A stretch of DNA of 54,602 nt from Neorhizobium sp. SHOUNA12A (GTDB taxonomy: Bacteria > Pseudomonadota > Alphaproteobacteria > Rhizobiales > Rhizobiaceae), in assembly GCF_023006505.1 (NCBI RefSeq), contig NZ_JALBGV010000038.1, forward strand, positions 1-54,602. The letters run 5' to 3'. The notes under the pieces are model-generated. The model saw nothing but the letters and a program-made list of their open reading frames with translations. It was not told the origin of the DNA and ran no database searches. Shown piece by piece: positions 1 to 7,567 of this stretch; position 1 is the first letter of the stretch, and every line of letters begins with the position of its first letter. The position numbers and the translations under genes were made by a program.

Positions 1-144
1 GCCACCGACGGCAGCGCCAACCGGACCACCGACGATTGCACCGGTAACCGCACCGCCCACGGCGCCGTTGACCGTGCTCTGCTGGGCCATTGCGCCGGTC
101 GCGAGGAGGCCGATCGCGGCGGAGAGAATGATGAGCTTTTTCAT
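1..144 (-). CDS. Partial secreted glycine-zipper protein
   Basis: The N-terminal 48 residues of a gene that runs off the left edge. The start ATG lies at 142-144 on the complement, preceded by an AAGGAAG ribosome site at good spacing. The first 20 residues (MKK, a hydrophobic core, then AMA before QQ) form a typical Sec signal peptide with cleavage after AMA. The mature part is rich in Gly, Ala and Val in a repeated GAVGGAVTGAIVGGPVG-like pattern, as in glycine-zipper proteins of rhizobia, which sit in the periplasm or outer membrane. The C-terminus is missing, so any downstream domain (for example DUF1236) cannot be judged. The precise role is unknown. Confidence 0.7.
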   Translation of the reverse strand, partial: MKKLIILSAAIGLLATGAMAQQSTVNGAVGGAVTGAIVGGPVGAAVGG

Positions 145-217
145 GGTCACTTCCTTATCGGTTGAAGTGGCCGGAGAACGTGGCGGCATCATCTTTCGTT
201 CCGCCTTGATCGGCGCG

Positions 218-233
218 TAGGACTTCAGTCCTA
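218..233. repeat. Short inverted repeat over the DUF899 stop codon
   Basis: TAGGACT-TC-AGTCCTA is a perfect 7-bp inverted repeat with a 2-bp centre that covers the stop codon of the leftward DUF899 gene. A further TAGGAC follows at 235-240. It could fold as GGAC-TTCA-GTCC and act as a weak transcript end, but no T-run follows on the minus strand. Confidence 0.3.
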
Positions 234-932
234 ATAGGACAGCTTGGGATACCAGTGCGGCGCGCGGCCTTCCGGGGTAGAGTCGAGGATCGTCCAGATA
301 GGCATCAGATCGGGTGCGCCGCGCGGGTCCTGGCCGGGGTCGGCAGTGGCACCGCCCATCTCGCCGCTCCAGAAATGCCGCATGGTTCCATCCCGGCGGG
401 TGAACACGTTGAAGGCCGCGTCGTCGCTGCCGTCCTTGCCGATCGCGTGGTAATCCCGGCTGAACTCGCCGCTCGTATCCGAATAGAGCGGCAGATGGTG
501 CCAGCCGCGCTCCCGTTTGAAATCGGTGAGCCGCTGCAGCGGCGAACGTGCGACGACGGCGAACGCGACGCGCTGCCGGATGTCGGGAACCTCGCCGTCC
601 CAGGAGGAAAGCAGCGACGTGCACATCGGGCAGGGCCGCTCGCGCTGCGGACCGAACATATAGCTGTAGATGACCAGCGTTTCCTTGTCGGCAAACAGCT
701 CTTCGAACGAAATCCTGCCGTTCACGCCCTCGAACGTATAGTTCTTCGGCACATGTCCGCCCGGCGGCAGATGGCGTCTCTGCTCGGCAACGCGCTCGAT
801 ATGGCGACGGAGCTCGATTTCCTCGGCGAGAAGCGCATCCCGCGCCTCCCTGTATGCGGCGCTTTCGTTGGGAAAGTGCACGCCATTCTTTCTTGCAAGT
901 TCGATTGCTGGTGTGAGGCTCTGCATATCCAT
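231..932 (-). CDS. DUF899 (thioredoxin-like) family protein
   Basis: A protein of 233 residues of the DUF899 family, which has a thioredoxin-like fold related to AhpC/TSA proteins; the family's reaction is not established. Visible marks are the N-terminal helix pair (about 20-50), the segment GGHVPKNYTFEG (about 62-73) that opens the thioredoxin-like domain, and the CPMC motif near residue 105, which looks like a redox or metal site. The conserved C-terminal part includes FNVFTRRDG and ends with an LDSTPEGR-type segment. The chosen ATG at 930-932 follows GGAGGAA; the frame stays open 31 codons further up, but there is no ribosome site there. An ATG two codons later is equally possible. It is a single gene, divergent from the hydrolase at 1097. 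Confidence 0.8.
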   Translation of the reverse strand: MDMQSLTPAIELARKNGVHFPNESAAYREARDALLAEEIELRRHIERVAEQRRHLPPGGHVPKNYTFEGVNGRISFEELFADKETLVIYSYMFGPQRERPCPMCTSLLSSWDGEVPDIRQRVAFAVVARSPLQRLTDFKRERGWHHLPLYSDTSGEFSRDYHAIGKDGSDDAAFNVFTRRDGTMRHFWSGEMGGATADPGQDPRGAPDLMPIWTILDSTPEGRAPHWYPKLSY

Positions 933-1096
933 GACATTCCTCCGTCTGTAATGGTAGGGCAGGAGACTTGGCCTTGCCCCCGCTGATATAGTCGCCAAAT
1001 TGCGGGCGGACACGGGCTCGCCCACATAAAGGACGTGCGCCGGCGGTCTATTCCGACAGGCGCGCGGGAAAAGTGAACCGGAATTGAGGGAGCAAG

Positions 1097-1738
1097 ATGT
1101 CAGGGCGATTTCTGATCGAGGGACCGCAAGACGCGCGTCTCACGATCCTGCTTGCGCACGGCGCCGGCGCGCCGATGGATTCGGCATCGATGACGGCTGC
1201 GGCGAAAGCGCTGTCGGCCACGGGTTTTCGTGTCGCGCGTTTCGAATTCGGCTACATGGCGGCGCGCCGTACCTCCGGCGATCGCAAACCGCCGCCGCGG
1301 GCCGAGACGCTGAATCCCGAATACAAGGCGGCGATCGCCGAACTCGGTGCGAAGGGACCGCTGATCATCGGCGGCAAGTCGATGGGTGGACGGGTGGCGA
1401 GCATGATTGCCGACGAGCTTTACATGGAAGGCAGGGTCGGCGGCCTGCTGTGCCTCGGCTATCCGTTCCATCCTCCGGGCAAGCCGGGGCAGCTCCGCAC
1501 CCAGCATCTCAAAAGTCTCAAGGCGCCGGCGCTGATCTGCCAGGGAACCCGCGATGAATTCGGCACCCGCGAAGAAGTATCCGGCTACGAACTCTCGAAG
1601 GCCATCGAGATCCTCTGGCTGGAGGACGGCGATCATGACCTGAAACCGCGCAAGACGATTTCCGGATTTTCCGCCACCGACCATATGGCAACGATGGCTG
1701 AAACCGTATCGGCCTGGGCCGCAAAATTGAAGCTCTGA
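1097..1738 (+). CDS. Small alpha/beta hydrolase, KANL3/Tex30-type
   Basis: A 213-residue cytoplasmic alpha/beta hydrolase of the KANL3/Tex30 (dienelactone-hydrolase-like) group. The oxyanion strand LLAHGAGAPMDS (18-30) is followed by the nucleophile elbow GGKSMGGR with Ser95. Asp153 in GTRDEFG and His180 in EDGDHDLKPR complete a plausible catalytic triad at the expected spacing. The length fits the family and there is no signal peptide. The substrate is not known; members are often annotated simply as alpha/beta-family hydrolase. The ATG follows GGGAGCAAG, a good ribosome site. It stands alone, with no obvious partner on either side. Confidence 0.82.
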   Translation: MSGRFLIEGPQDARLTILLAHGAGAPMDSASMTAAAKALSATGFRVARFEFGYMAARRTSGDRKPPPRAETLNPEYKAAIAELGAKGPLIIGGKSMGGRVASMIADELYMEGRVGGLLCLGYPFHPPGKPGQLRTQHLKSLKAPALICQGTRDEFGTREEVSGYELSKAIEILWLEDGDHDLKPRKTISGFSATDHMATMAETVSAWAAKLKL

Positions 1739-1836
1739 ACGCGGTCCCGTGGCCAGACTCTCGCTGCCTCGGCAGCGCCAATCCGATTCCCGATTTCGGG
1801 CTATCGGGACACCCCAAACTTCCCATTTGATGTTAC

Positions 1837-1850
1837 GAACTATTTAGTAC
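1837..1850. promoter_or_regulatory. Candidate operator before the dehydroshikimate dehydratase gene
   Basis: GAACTATTTAGTAC is an imperfect palindrome (GAACTA / TAGTAC, 5 of 6 positions symmetric) in a locally AT-rich stretch about 100 bp before the gene at 1949. Size and symmetry suit a TetR-type or similar dimer. No regulator gene lies next to it in the window, so the binding protein is unknown. Confidence 0.35.
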
Positions 1851-1948
1851 AAAATGGTCTCACCGATGCCGGCTCGAAGCGGGAGGTCGCTCGCCGGTGC
1901 ATCTGAGGAGCCTCTTCGGTCACATTCCGAGGAAATGGGAGGGAGCGC

Positions 1949-3844
1949 ATGAAAACGTCGATAGCCACGGTTTCGATCAGCGGAGAACTGCCCGAAAAGC
2001 TGGAAGCGATTGCCAGGGCCGGTTTCGATGGGGTGGAGATCTTCGAGAACGATTTCCTCGCCTTCGACGGCAGCCCCGCCGATGTCGGGAAAATGGTGCG
2101 CGATCACGGGCTGGAGATCACGCTGTTCCAGCCGTTCCGCGATTTCGAGGGCATGCCTGCCTCGCATCGGAGCCGCACCTTCGATCGTGCGGAGCGCAAG
2201 TTCGACGTGATGCAGGAACTCGGCACCGACCTCGTCCTCGTCTGCTCCAACGTCTCGCCGGTCTCGCTCGGCGGCATCGACCGGGCGGCGGCCGATTTCC
2301 ACGAACTCGGTGAACGGGCCGCCAGGCGCGGGTTGAGGGTGGGCTATGAGGCGCTCGCCTGGGGTCGACATATCAACGACCACCGCGATGCCTGGGAGAT
2401 CGTACGGCGTGCCGACCACCCGAATATCGGGCTGATCCTCGACAGCTTTCACACCCTGTCGCGGAAGATCGACATCAATTCGATCCGCTCCATCCCGAAG
2501 GACAAGATCTTCATCGTCCAGCTCGCCGATGCGCCGCTGATCGACATGGACCTGCTCTACTGGTCGCGGCATTTCCGCAACATGCCGGGCGAGGGCGATC
2601 TGCCGGTGACCGCCTTTACCACCGCGATCGCCGCGACCGGCTATGACGGTTATTTCTCCCTGGAGATTTTCAACGACCAGTTCCGCGGCGGATCCAGCCG
2701 GGCGATTGCCGATGACGGCTACCGTTCGCTGATCTATCTCGGCGACCAGGTGCGGCGCAGCCCCAACGCATCGGGCCTGACGGTTCGCGACATGCCCGAC
2801 CGCGCTTCGGTCAAGGGCGTCGGTTTCGTAGAGTTTTCCTCCGACGAAAAGGATGCGGCCGATCTGGCCGCCATTCTCCGGACGCTCGGTTTCCGCAACA
2901 CGGCGAAACACAAGTCGAAGAAGGTCAGCCTTTACAGCCAGGGAGATATCCGTCTCCTCGTCAACACCGACGAAAAGGGGTTTGCCAACGCCTCGTTTGC
3001 GGTCCACGGCACCTCGGCCTATGCGATGGCTCTCGTCGTCGAGGATGCCGGGCAGGCGTTCGAAAGGGCGGTGGCGCTGGGGGCTGAGCCGTTCCGGCAG
3101 CAGGTGGCAAAGGGCGAAGTGGAGATACCGGCGATCCGCGGCGTCGGCGGCGGGCTTGTCTACCTGATCGACGACAAGAGCAATCTCGGCCGCTTTTCCG
3201 AGATCGATTTCCAGGCCGTCAACGAAGAGGGCGAAGCCGAGGTGGCGCCGGCGCATCTCAGGCATGTGGATCATATCGCCCAGACGGTCGCCTACGAGGA
3301 AATGCTGACCTGGCTGCTCTTCTACACCTCTATCTTCGAGACGCAGAAGACGCCGATGGTCGACATCATCGATCCGGCCGGCGTGATACGCAGCCAGGTG
3401 GTCGAAAACGCCTCCGGCACGCTGCGGATCACCTTGAACGGCGCCGAGAACCGCCGCACGCTCGCGGGTCATTTCATCGCCGAAAAGTTCGGGTCCGGCG
3501 TCCAGCATCTCGCCTTCCAGACCGACGACATCTTTGCGACGGCCGCGGCGCTGCGCAGGAACGGTTTCAAGCCGCTTGCCATCTCGCCCAACTACTATGG
3601 TGACGTCGAAGCTCGCTTCGGCCTTGATGCGGAGCTTTCGGAGCGGCTGAAGGAAGAGAACATCCTCTACGACCGCGACGAGCACGGCGAATATTTCCAG
3701 CTTTACAGCATGACCTACGGCGAGGGTTTCTTCTTTGAGATCGTCGAACGGCGCGGTTATCGCGGTTACGGCGCCCCGAACGCCATCTTCCGGATCGCGG
3801 CGCTGAAGAGGGCGCTTCGGCCCGAAGGCATGCCGAGGGTTTAA
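1949..3844 (+). CDS. quiC: 3-dehydroshikimate dehydratase, TIM barrel fused to HPPD-like domain
   Basis: A 631-residue two-domain protein of the QuiC/QuiC1 type that converts 3-dehydroshikimate to protocatechuate, linking quinate/shikimate breakdown to the beta-ketoadipate pathway. The N-terminal part (about 1-275) is a sugar-phosphate isomerase/AP-endonuclease-2-like TIM barrel with the expected metal ligands visible as Glu in GYEALAWG, Asp/His in LILDSFH and Glu in SLEIFND. The C-terminal part (about 290-630) holds two vicinal-oxygen-chelate repeats resembling 4-hydroxyphenylpyruvate dioxygenase, with HVDHIAQTV and HLAFQTDD as His-bearing strands. This fusion is known in proteobacterial dehydratases and is often misannotated as HPPD. 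The ATG follows GGGAGG. The gene is isolated; no quinate dehydrogenase or pca gene is in the window. Confidence 0.88.
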   Translation: MKTSIATVSISGELPEKLEAIARAGFDGVEIFENDFLAFDGSPADVGKMVRDHGLEITLFQPFRDFEGMPASHRSRTFDRAERKFDVMQELGTDLVLVCSNVSPVSLGGIDRAAADFHELGERAARRGLRVGYEALAWGRHINDHRDAWEIVRRADHPNIGLILDSFHTLSRKIDINSIRSIPKDKIFIVQLADAPLIDMDLLYWSRHFRNMPGEGDLPVTAFTTAIAATGYDGYFSLEIFNDQFRGGSSRAIADDGYRSLIYLGDQVRRSPNASGLTVRDMPDRASVKGVGFVEFSSDEKDAADLAAILRTLGFRNTAKHKSKKVSLYSQGDIRLLVNTDEKGFANASFAVHGTSAYAMALVVEDAGQAFERAVALGAEPFRQQVAKGEVEIPAIRGVGGGLVYLIDDKSNLGRFSEIDFQAVNEEGEAEVAPAHLRHVDHIAQTVAYEEMLTWLLFYTSIFETQKTPMVDIIDPAGVIRSQVVENASGTLRITLNGAENRRTLAGHFIAEKFGSGVQHLAFQTDDIFATAAALRRNGFKPLAISPNYYGDVEARFGLDAELSERLKEENILYDRDEHGEYFQLYSMTYGEGFFFEIVERRGYRGYGAPNAIFRIAALKRALRPEGMPRV

Positions 3845-3903
3845 ACGGCCGGGGCGGTTCGGTCGTCAACTGGTGATGCCGGGAGGGCCGCGCTCCGCTC
3901 GAC

Positions 3904-4170
3904 CTATGGCGGTATCTGGACGGCTCTCGGACAGACGCCGAAATGGCCGCCTTCCATGTGGACGAAGGCGACGCCACCTTGCTCGAAGGCGAGGCGCAGC
4001 TGCGCTTCCGTCGCGCGGTGGAGGTCGTGCCGGCTGCCTTCGTAATCGCGAATGGTGCTGCGCGACACGCCTGACCGCTCGGCGAGATCGGTCTGCGTCC
4101 AATCCAGAAACCCACGGGCGGCGCGACATAAGGCCGGCGTCAAAATTGCGTTCTTTGCGGCTTGACCCAT
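3904..4170 (-). CDS. Small XRE-family HTH regulator
   Basis: An 88-residue protein made almost wholly of a Cro/C1-type helix-turn-helix: ARGFLDWTQTDLAERSGVS is helices 1-2 and the turn, followed by the recognition helix in RSTIRDYEGSRHDL (about 25-45). The C-terminal LRLAFEQGGVAFVHMEGGHFGV resembles a conserved tail in a family of short rhizobial XRE regulators. ATG 4168-4170 is chosen because the family starts close to the HTH and a palindrome (4186-4199) sits just upstream; the frame is open further up. The gene converges with the dehydratase gene and is divergent from the pha operon, so it might regulate itself and possibly pha. The target is unknown. Confidence 0.72.
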   Translation of the reverse strand: MGQAAKNAILTPALCRAARGFLDWTQTDLAERSGVSRSTIRDYEGSRHDLHRATEAQLRLAFEQGGVAFVHMEGGHFGVCPRAVQIPP

Positions 4171-4185
4171 CTCACCAAACTGCCC

Positions 4186-4199
4186 ATATTGGTCAATAT
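4186..4199. promoter_or_regulatory. Palindromic operator candidate between XRE gene and pha operon
   Basis: ATATTGGTCAATAT is a perfect palindrome (ATATTG-GT-CAATAT) 16 bp before the chosen XRE start. It is embedded in a very AT-rich patch that includes ATATATCATATAT at about 4197-4209. Position and symmetry fit autoregulation by the XRE protein. The same spacer holds the upstream side of the pha operon. Confidence 0.45.
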
Positions 4200-4307
4200 A
4201 TATCATATATGGCAATTTGGATTCGATTGCTAGATGGAGCATTCGCAGGCATTTTCGCAGCAGGCGCTTGGCGGATGCGCAGCACATAGGAAGGCCGGAG
4301 CATTGGG

Positions 4308-7229
4308 ATAACGTCAGGACCATATCTTCTTCTCGTCCTTCTGGTCCTGCCTTTCCTCGGAAGCCTGGTCTCCGTATTTCTGCTGCGAACGCGCTCGCGC
4401 GTGCTGCCGTCCTGGGTCGCCGGCGCCACTGCCCTCCTGTCCCTGCTGATCGTCGCGTCCTTCTATCCGAGCGTCACCAATGGCGGCGTACTTCGCTTCG
4501 AGGGTACTTGGCTGCCGCAGCTCGGCCTCGACTTCACTCTTCGGATGGATGGTTTCGCCTGGCTCTTCTCCATGCTGATAGCCGGCATCGGCTTTCTCGT
4601 GGTCGTCTACGCCCGCTATTACATGTCCGAAGACGATCCGGTTCCACGCTTCTTCTCCTTCCTGCTCGCCTTCATGGGCGCGATGCTCGGCATCGTCATC
4701 TCAGGCAATGTCATTCTGCTGTCGGTGTTCTGGGAGCTGACCAGCATCTTTTCCTTCCTGCTGATCAGTTACTGGCACAACAATGCCGCGGCCCGCGACG
4801 GCGCCCGCATGGCGTTGACGATCACCGGGATCGGCGGTTTCTGCCTGCTGATCGGCCTGCTGCTGCTCGGCAACATCGTCGGCAGCTACGACCTCGACAA
4901 AATCCTCGCCGCCGGTGATGTCATCCGCGGCCATTCCCTCTATGTGCCGGCCCTGGTCTTCATCCTGCTCGGCGCGTTGACCAAGAGCGCCCAGTTTCCG
5001 TTCCATTTCTGGCTGCCCAATGCCATGTCGGCGCCGACCCCGGTCTCGGCCTTCCTGCATTCGGCGACCATGGTGAAGGCCGGCGTCTTCCTGCTGGTGC
5101 GGTTCTGGCCGGCCCTGTCGGGAACCTACGAATGGTTCTACCTGGTCGGGCTGGCGGGCATCATCACGCTGGTGCTCGGCGCCTATTTCGCGATGTTTCA
5201 GCAGGACCTGAAGGGCTTGCTCGCCTATTCGACAATCAGCCATCTCGGCCTCATCACCACGCTCTTAAGCCTCGGCAGTCCGCTCGCGACCGTTGCGGCG
5301 ATCTTCCACATGGTCAACCATGCAACTTTCAAGGCGTCGCTGTTCATGGCGGCCGGCATCATCGACCACGAGACCGGCACGCGCGACATGCGACGATTGA
5401 GCGGGCTTTTCCGGTATCTGCCGATCACAGGCACGCTGGCCATGGTGGCGAGTGCCGCCATGGCCGGCGTTCCTCTGCTGAACGGCTTCCTGTCGAAGGA
5501 AATGTTCTTCGCGGAAGCGGTCGAAACCCACGCGGATTCCATCCTCGACCGCATCCTCCCCTATGTGGCGACCCTCGCCAGCGCCTTCAGCGTCGCCTAT
5601 TCGCTGCGCTTCATTCACACGGTGTTCTTTGGCTCGCCGCCGACGGACCTGCCGAAGCCGCAGCCGCATGAGCCGCCGCGCTGGATGCGCTCTCCGATCG
5701 AGCTTCTGGTTGTCGCCTGCCTGATCGTCGGCATCATTCCGGCGATTTCGATCGGGCCTTTCCTGCAAACCGCCGTCGTCAGCGTGCTGGGTGCGCAGAC
5801 ACCGGAATACAGCCTTTCCATCTGGCACGGCGTCAACCTGCCGCTGATCATGAGCGCCATCGCACTTGTCGGCGGCACGCTGCTCTATCTCTCGCTCCGG
5901 AAATATCTCGCGACCTGCGAAGACGGCCCGCCCATCCTGCGCAACCTGAAGGGCCAGCGCATCTTCGAGCGCATTCTCGTGGAGGTGTCCTGGCGCTGGG
6001 CCCGCACGCTCGAACGGCGCTTCGGCACCCGAAATCTGCAGCCTCAGCTCCGCTGGGTGGTGGCGACCGGTTTCCTCGCGGGGCTCCTGCCGCTCTATCT
6101 CTCCGGTTTCGAAACGCGCGAAATCGCCTTTTCCGGCATCGATCCCGCCTTCGCCGCGATCTGGCTGCTCGGCATCTGCCTTGCCTTCGGCACCGCCTAT
6201 CTCGCCAAATACCATCGCCTTGCAGCCCTCGTCATGCTCGGCGGCATCGGGCTGATCGTCTGCATCACTTTCGTCTGGCTCTCGGCGCCGGATCTCGCCA
6301 TCACCCAACTCCTCGTCGAAATCGTCACCACCGTCCTCATCCTTCTCGGCCTGCGCTGGCTGCCGAAACGGACGCAGGGGATGGCCGAGTCGATCACGCT
6401 GCGGGCCCGCTTCCGCCGCTTCCGCGACCTGGCGCTCGCCGTCGTCTGCGGCATCGGCATGACCTTCATCGCCTATGCCGTCATGACCATGCCGGTGCCC
6501 GATGCGATCGCCAACTACTTCCTCGAAAACGCCTATTCGCAAGGCGGCGGTCGCAACGTCGTCAACGTCATCCTGGTGGATTTCCGCGGCTTCGACACGC
6601 TCGGCGAGATAGCAGTGCTCGGCGTCGTGGCACTGACGGTGTTCGCGCTGCTTCGCCGTTTCCGCCCGGCCGATGACAGCATGGACTTGCCGGAACAGCA
6701 GCGCATCCAGAACCGTTTCGACGAGGATCGTCCCGAGCGTTCGGCCGGCGATACGGTGCGTGACTACCTGCTCGTCCCCTCGGTCATCATGACCTGGCTG
6801 TTCCCGGTGATCATCACCTTCGCCGTCTATATCTTTATGCGCGGCCACGATATGCCGGGCGGCGGTTTTTCGGCCGGGCTGACGCTGTCGATCGCGTTCC
6901 TGCTGCAATATCTGGCCGGCGGCACGCGCTGGGCGGAAGATCGCCTGCGCATTCTGCCGCTGCGCTGGATGGGGGCGGGCCTACTGACCGCGGTTTCGAC
7001 GGGCATCGGCGCCTGGTTCTTCGGTTACCCGTTCCTGACCTCGCATTTCCTGTATGTCGACCTGCCGCTGATCGGCAAGATGCCGGCCGCCACCGCGCTG
7101 CTCTTCGATCTCGGCGTATTCTCGCTGGTGGTCGGCTCCACGGTCCTCATTCTTGTGGCCCTGGCGCACCAGTCGATCCGCATCAACCGCCTGCGGGCGA
7201 TCGATGCAGCGCGGGCGGAGGAGGGCTGA
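4308..7229 (+). CDS. phaAB: Pha/Mrp cation:proton antiporter subunit A-B fusion
   Basis: A protein of about 970 residues in the inner membrane, the large subunit of a Pha/Mrp multisubunit K+ or Na+/H+ antiporter. The MrpA part has the complex-I-like proton-channel signature, with Glu in VFWELTSIFSF and Lys in LTKSAQFPFHFWLPNAM. The last 155 residues (about 817 on, from VRDYLLVPSVIMTW) are a fused MrpB domain, the group-2 arrangement known from rhizobia. The start is a problem. The reading frame and its hydrophobic N-terminus (PYLLLVLLVLPFLGSLV) extend up to a stop at 4287-4289 with no ATG, GTG or TTG before GTG 4401, which would remove the first helix. ATA at 4308, seven bases after GGAG, is used here as a placeholder. 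The last base overlaps the phaC ATG. Confidence 0.9.
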   Translation: MTSGPYLLLVLLVLPFLGSLVSVFLLRTRSRVLPSWVAGATALLSLLIVASFYPSVTNGGVLRFEGTWLPQLGLDFTLRMDGFAWLFSMLIAGIGFLVVVYARYYMSEDDPVPRFFSFLLAFMGAMLGIVISGNVILLSVFWELTSIFSFLLISYWHNNAAARDGARMALTITGIGGFCLLIGLLLLGNIVGSYDLDKILAAGDVIRGHSLYVPALVFILLGALTKSAQFPFHFWLPNAMSAPTPVSAFLHSATMVKAGVFLLVRFWPALSGTYEWFYLVGLAGIITLVLGAYFAMFQQDLKGLLAYSTISHLGLITTLLSLGSPLATVAAIFHMVNHATFKASLFMAAGIIDHETGTRDMRRLSGLFRYLPITGTLAMVASAAMAGVPLLNGFLSKEMFFAEAVETHADSILDRILPYVATLASAFSVAYSLRFIHTVFFGSPPTDLPKPQPHEPPRWMRSPIELLVVACLIVGIIPAISIGPFLQTAVVSVLGAQTPEYSLSIWHGVNLPLIMSAIALVGGTLLYLSLRKYLATCEDGPPILRNLKGQRIFERILVEVSWRWARTLERRFGTRNLQPQLRWVVATGFLAGLLPLYLSGFETREIAFSGIDPAFAAIWLLGICLAFGTAYLAKYHRLAALVMLGGIGLIVCITFVWLSAPDLAITQLLVEIVTTVLILLGLRWLPKRTQGMAESITLRARFRRFRDLALAVVCGIGMTFIAYAVMTMPVPDAIANYFLENAYSQGGGRNVVNVILVDFRGFDTLGEIAVLGVVALTVFALLRRFRPADDSMDLPEQQRIQNRFDEDRPERSAGDTVRDYLLVPSVIMTWLFPVIITFAVYIFMRGHDMPGGGFSAGLTLSIAFLLQYLAGGTRWAEDRLRILPLRWMGAGLLTAVSTGIGAWFFGYPFLTSHFLYVDLPLIGKMPAATALLFDLGVFSLVVGSTVLILVALAHQSIRINRLRAIDAARAEEG

Positions 7230-7567
7230 TGGAACTTGTTCTTGCCACCGCGATCGGCGTGATGACGGGCTGCGGCGTTTGGCTGATCCTGCGCCCGCGC
7301 ACCTATCAGGTCATCGTCGGCCTCTCGCTTCTTTCCTATGCCGTCAATCTCTTCATCTTCGGCGTCGGCGGCGTGAAGACCAATGTCCCGCCGATCCTCG
7401 TCGATGGCGTTCCCACTTCGACGCTCGCCGATCCGGTGCCGCAGGCGCTGGTGCTGACGGCCATCGTCATCGGGTTTGCGACGACGGCGCTGTTCCTCGT
7501 CGTGCTGCTGGCCTCCCGGGGCTTGACCGGTACCGACCATGTCGATGGGAGGAACGAGCCGAAATGA
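7229..7567 (+). CDS. phaC: Pha/Mrp antiporter subunit C
   Basis: A protein of 112 residues with three membrane helices, homologous to MrpC/MnhC and to complex I subunit NuoK. Its start ATG shares a base with the phaAB stop (TGATG), which implies coupled translation. Helix 1 begins at the N-terminus (ELVLATAIGVMTGCGVWLIL), helix 2 covers about 32-50, and helix 3 about 72-95. The segment NLFIFGVGGVKTNVPPIL and the following DPVPQALVLTAIVIG are strongly conserved MrpC motifs. It works only as part of the antiporter complex. Confidence 0.92.
   Translation: MELVLATAIGVMTGCGVWLILRPRTYQVIVGLSLLSYAVNLFIFGVGGVKTNVPPILVDGVPTSTLADPVPQALVLTAIVIGFATTALFLVVLLASRGLTGTDHVDGRNEPK

Noticed and set aside
1844..3685. 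A 613-codon open frame on the minus strand opposite quiC
   Set aside because: It is a shadow of a high-GC gene: the plus strand has clear domains and a ribosome site, and the minus frame gives no recognisable protein.
2820..3840. 4-hydroxyphenylpyruvate dioxygenase as the function of the 631-residue protein
   Set aside because: Only the C-terminal half is HPPD-like; the N-terminal TIM barrel with metal ligands marks it as a fused dehydroshikimate dehydratase.
7153..7563. An extended N-terminus for PhaD
   Set aside because: The extra frame lies inside phaAB and phaC in another phase and is Arg-rich; ATG 7564 with the ATGA overlap fits the family.
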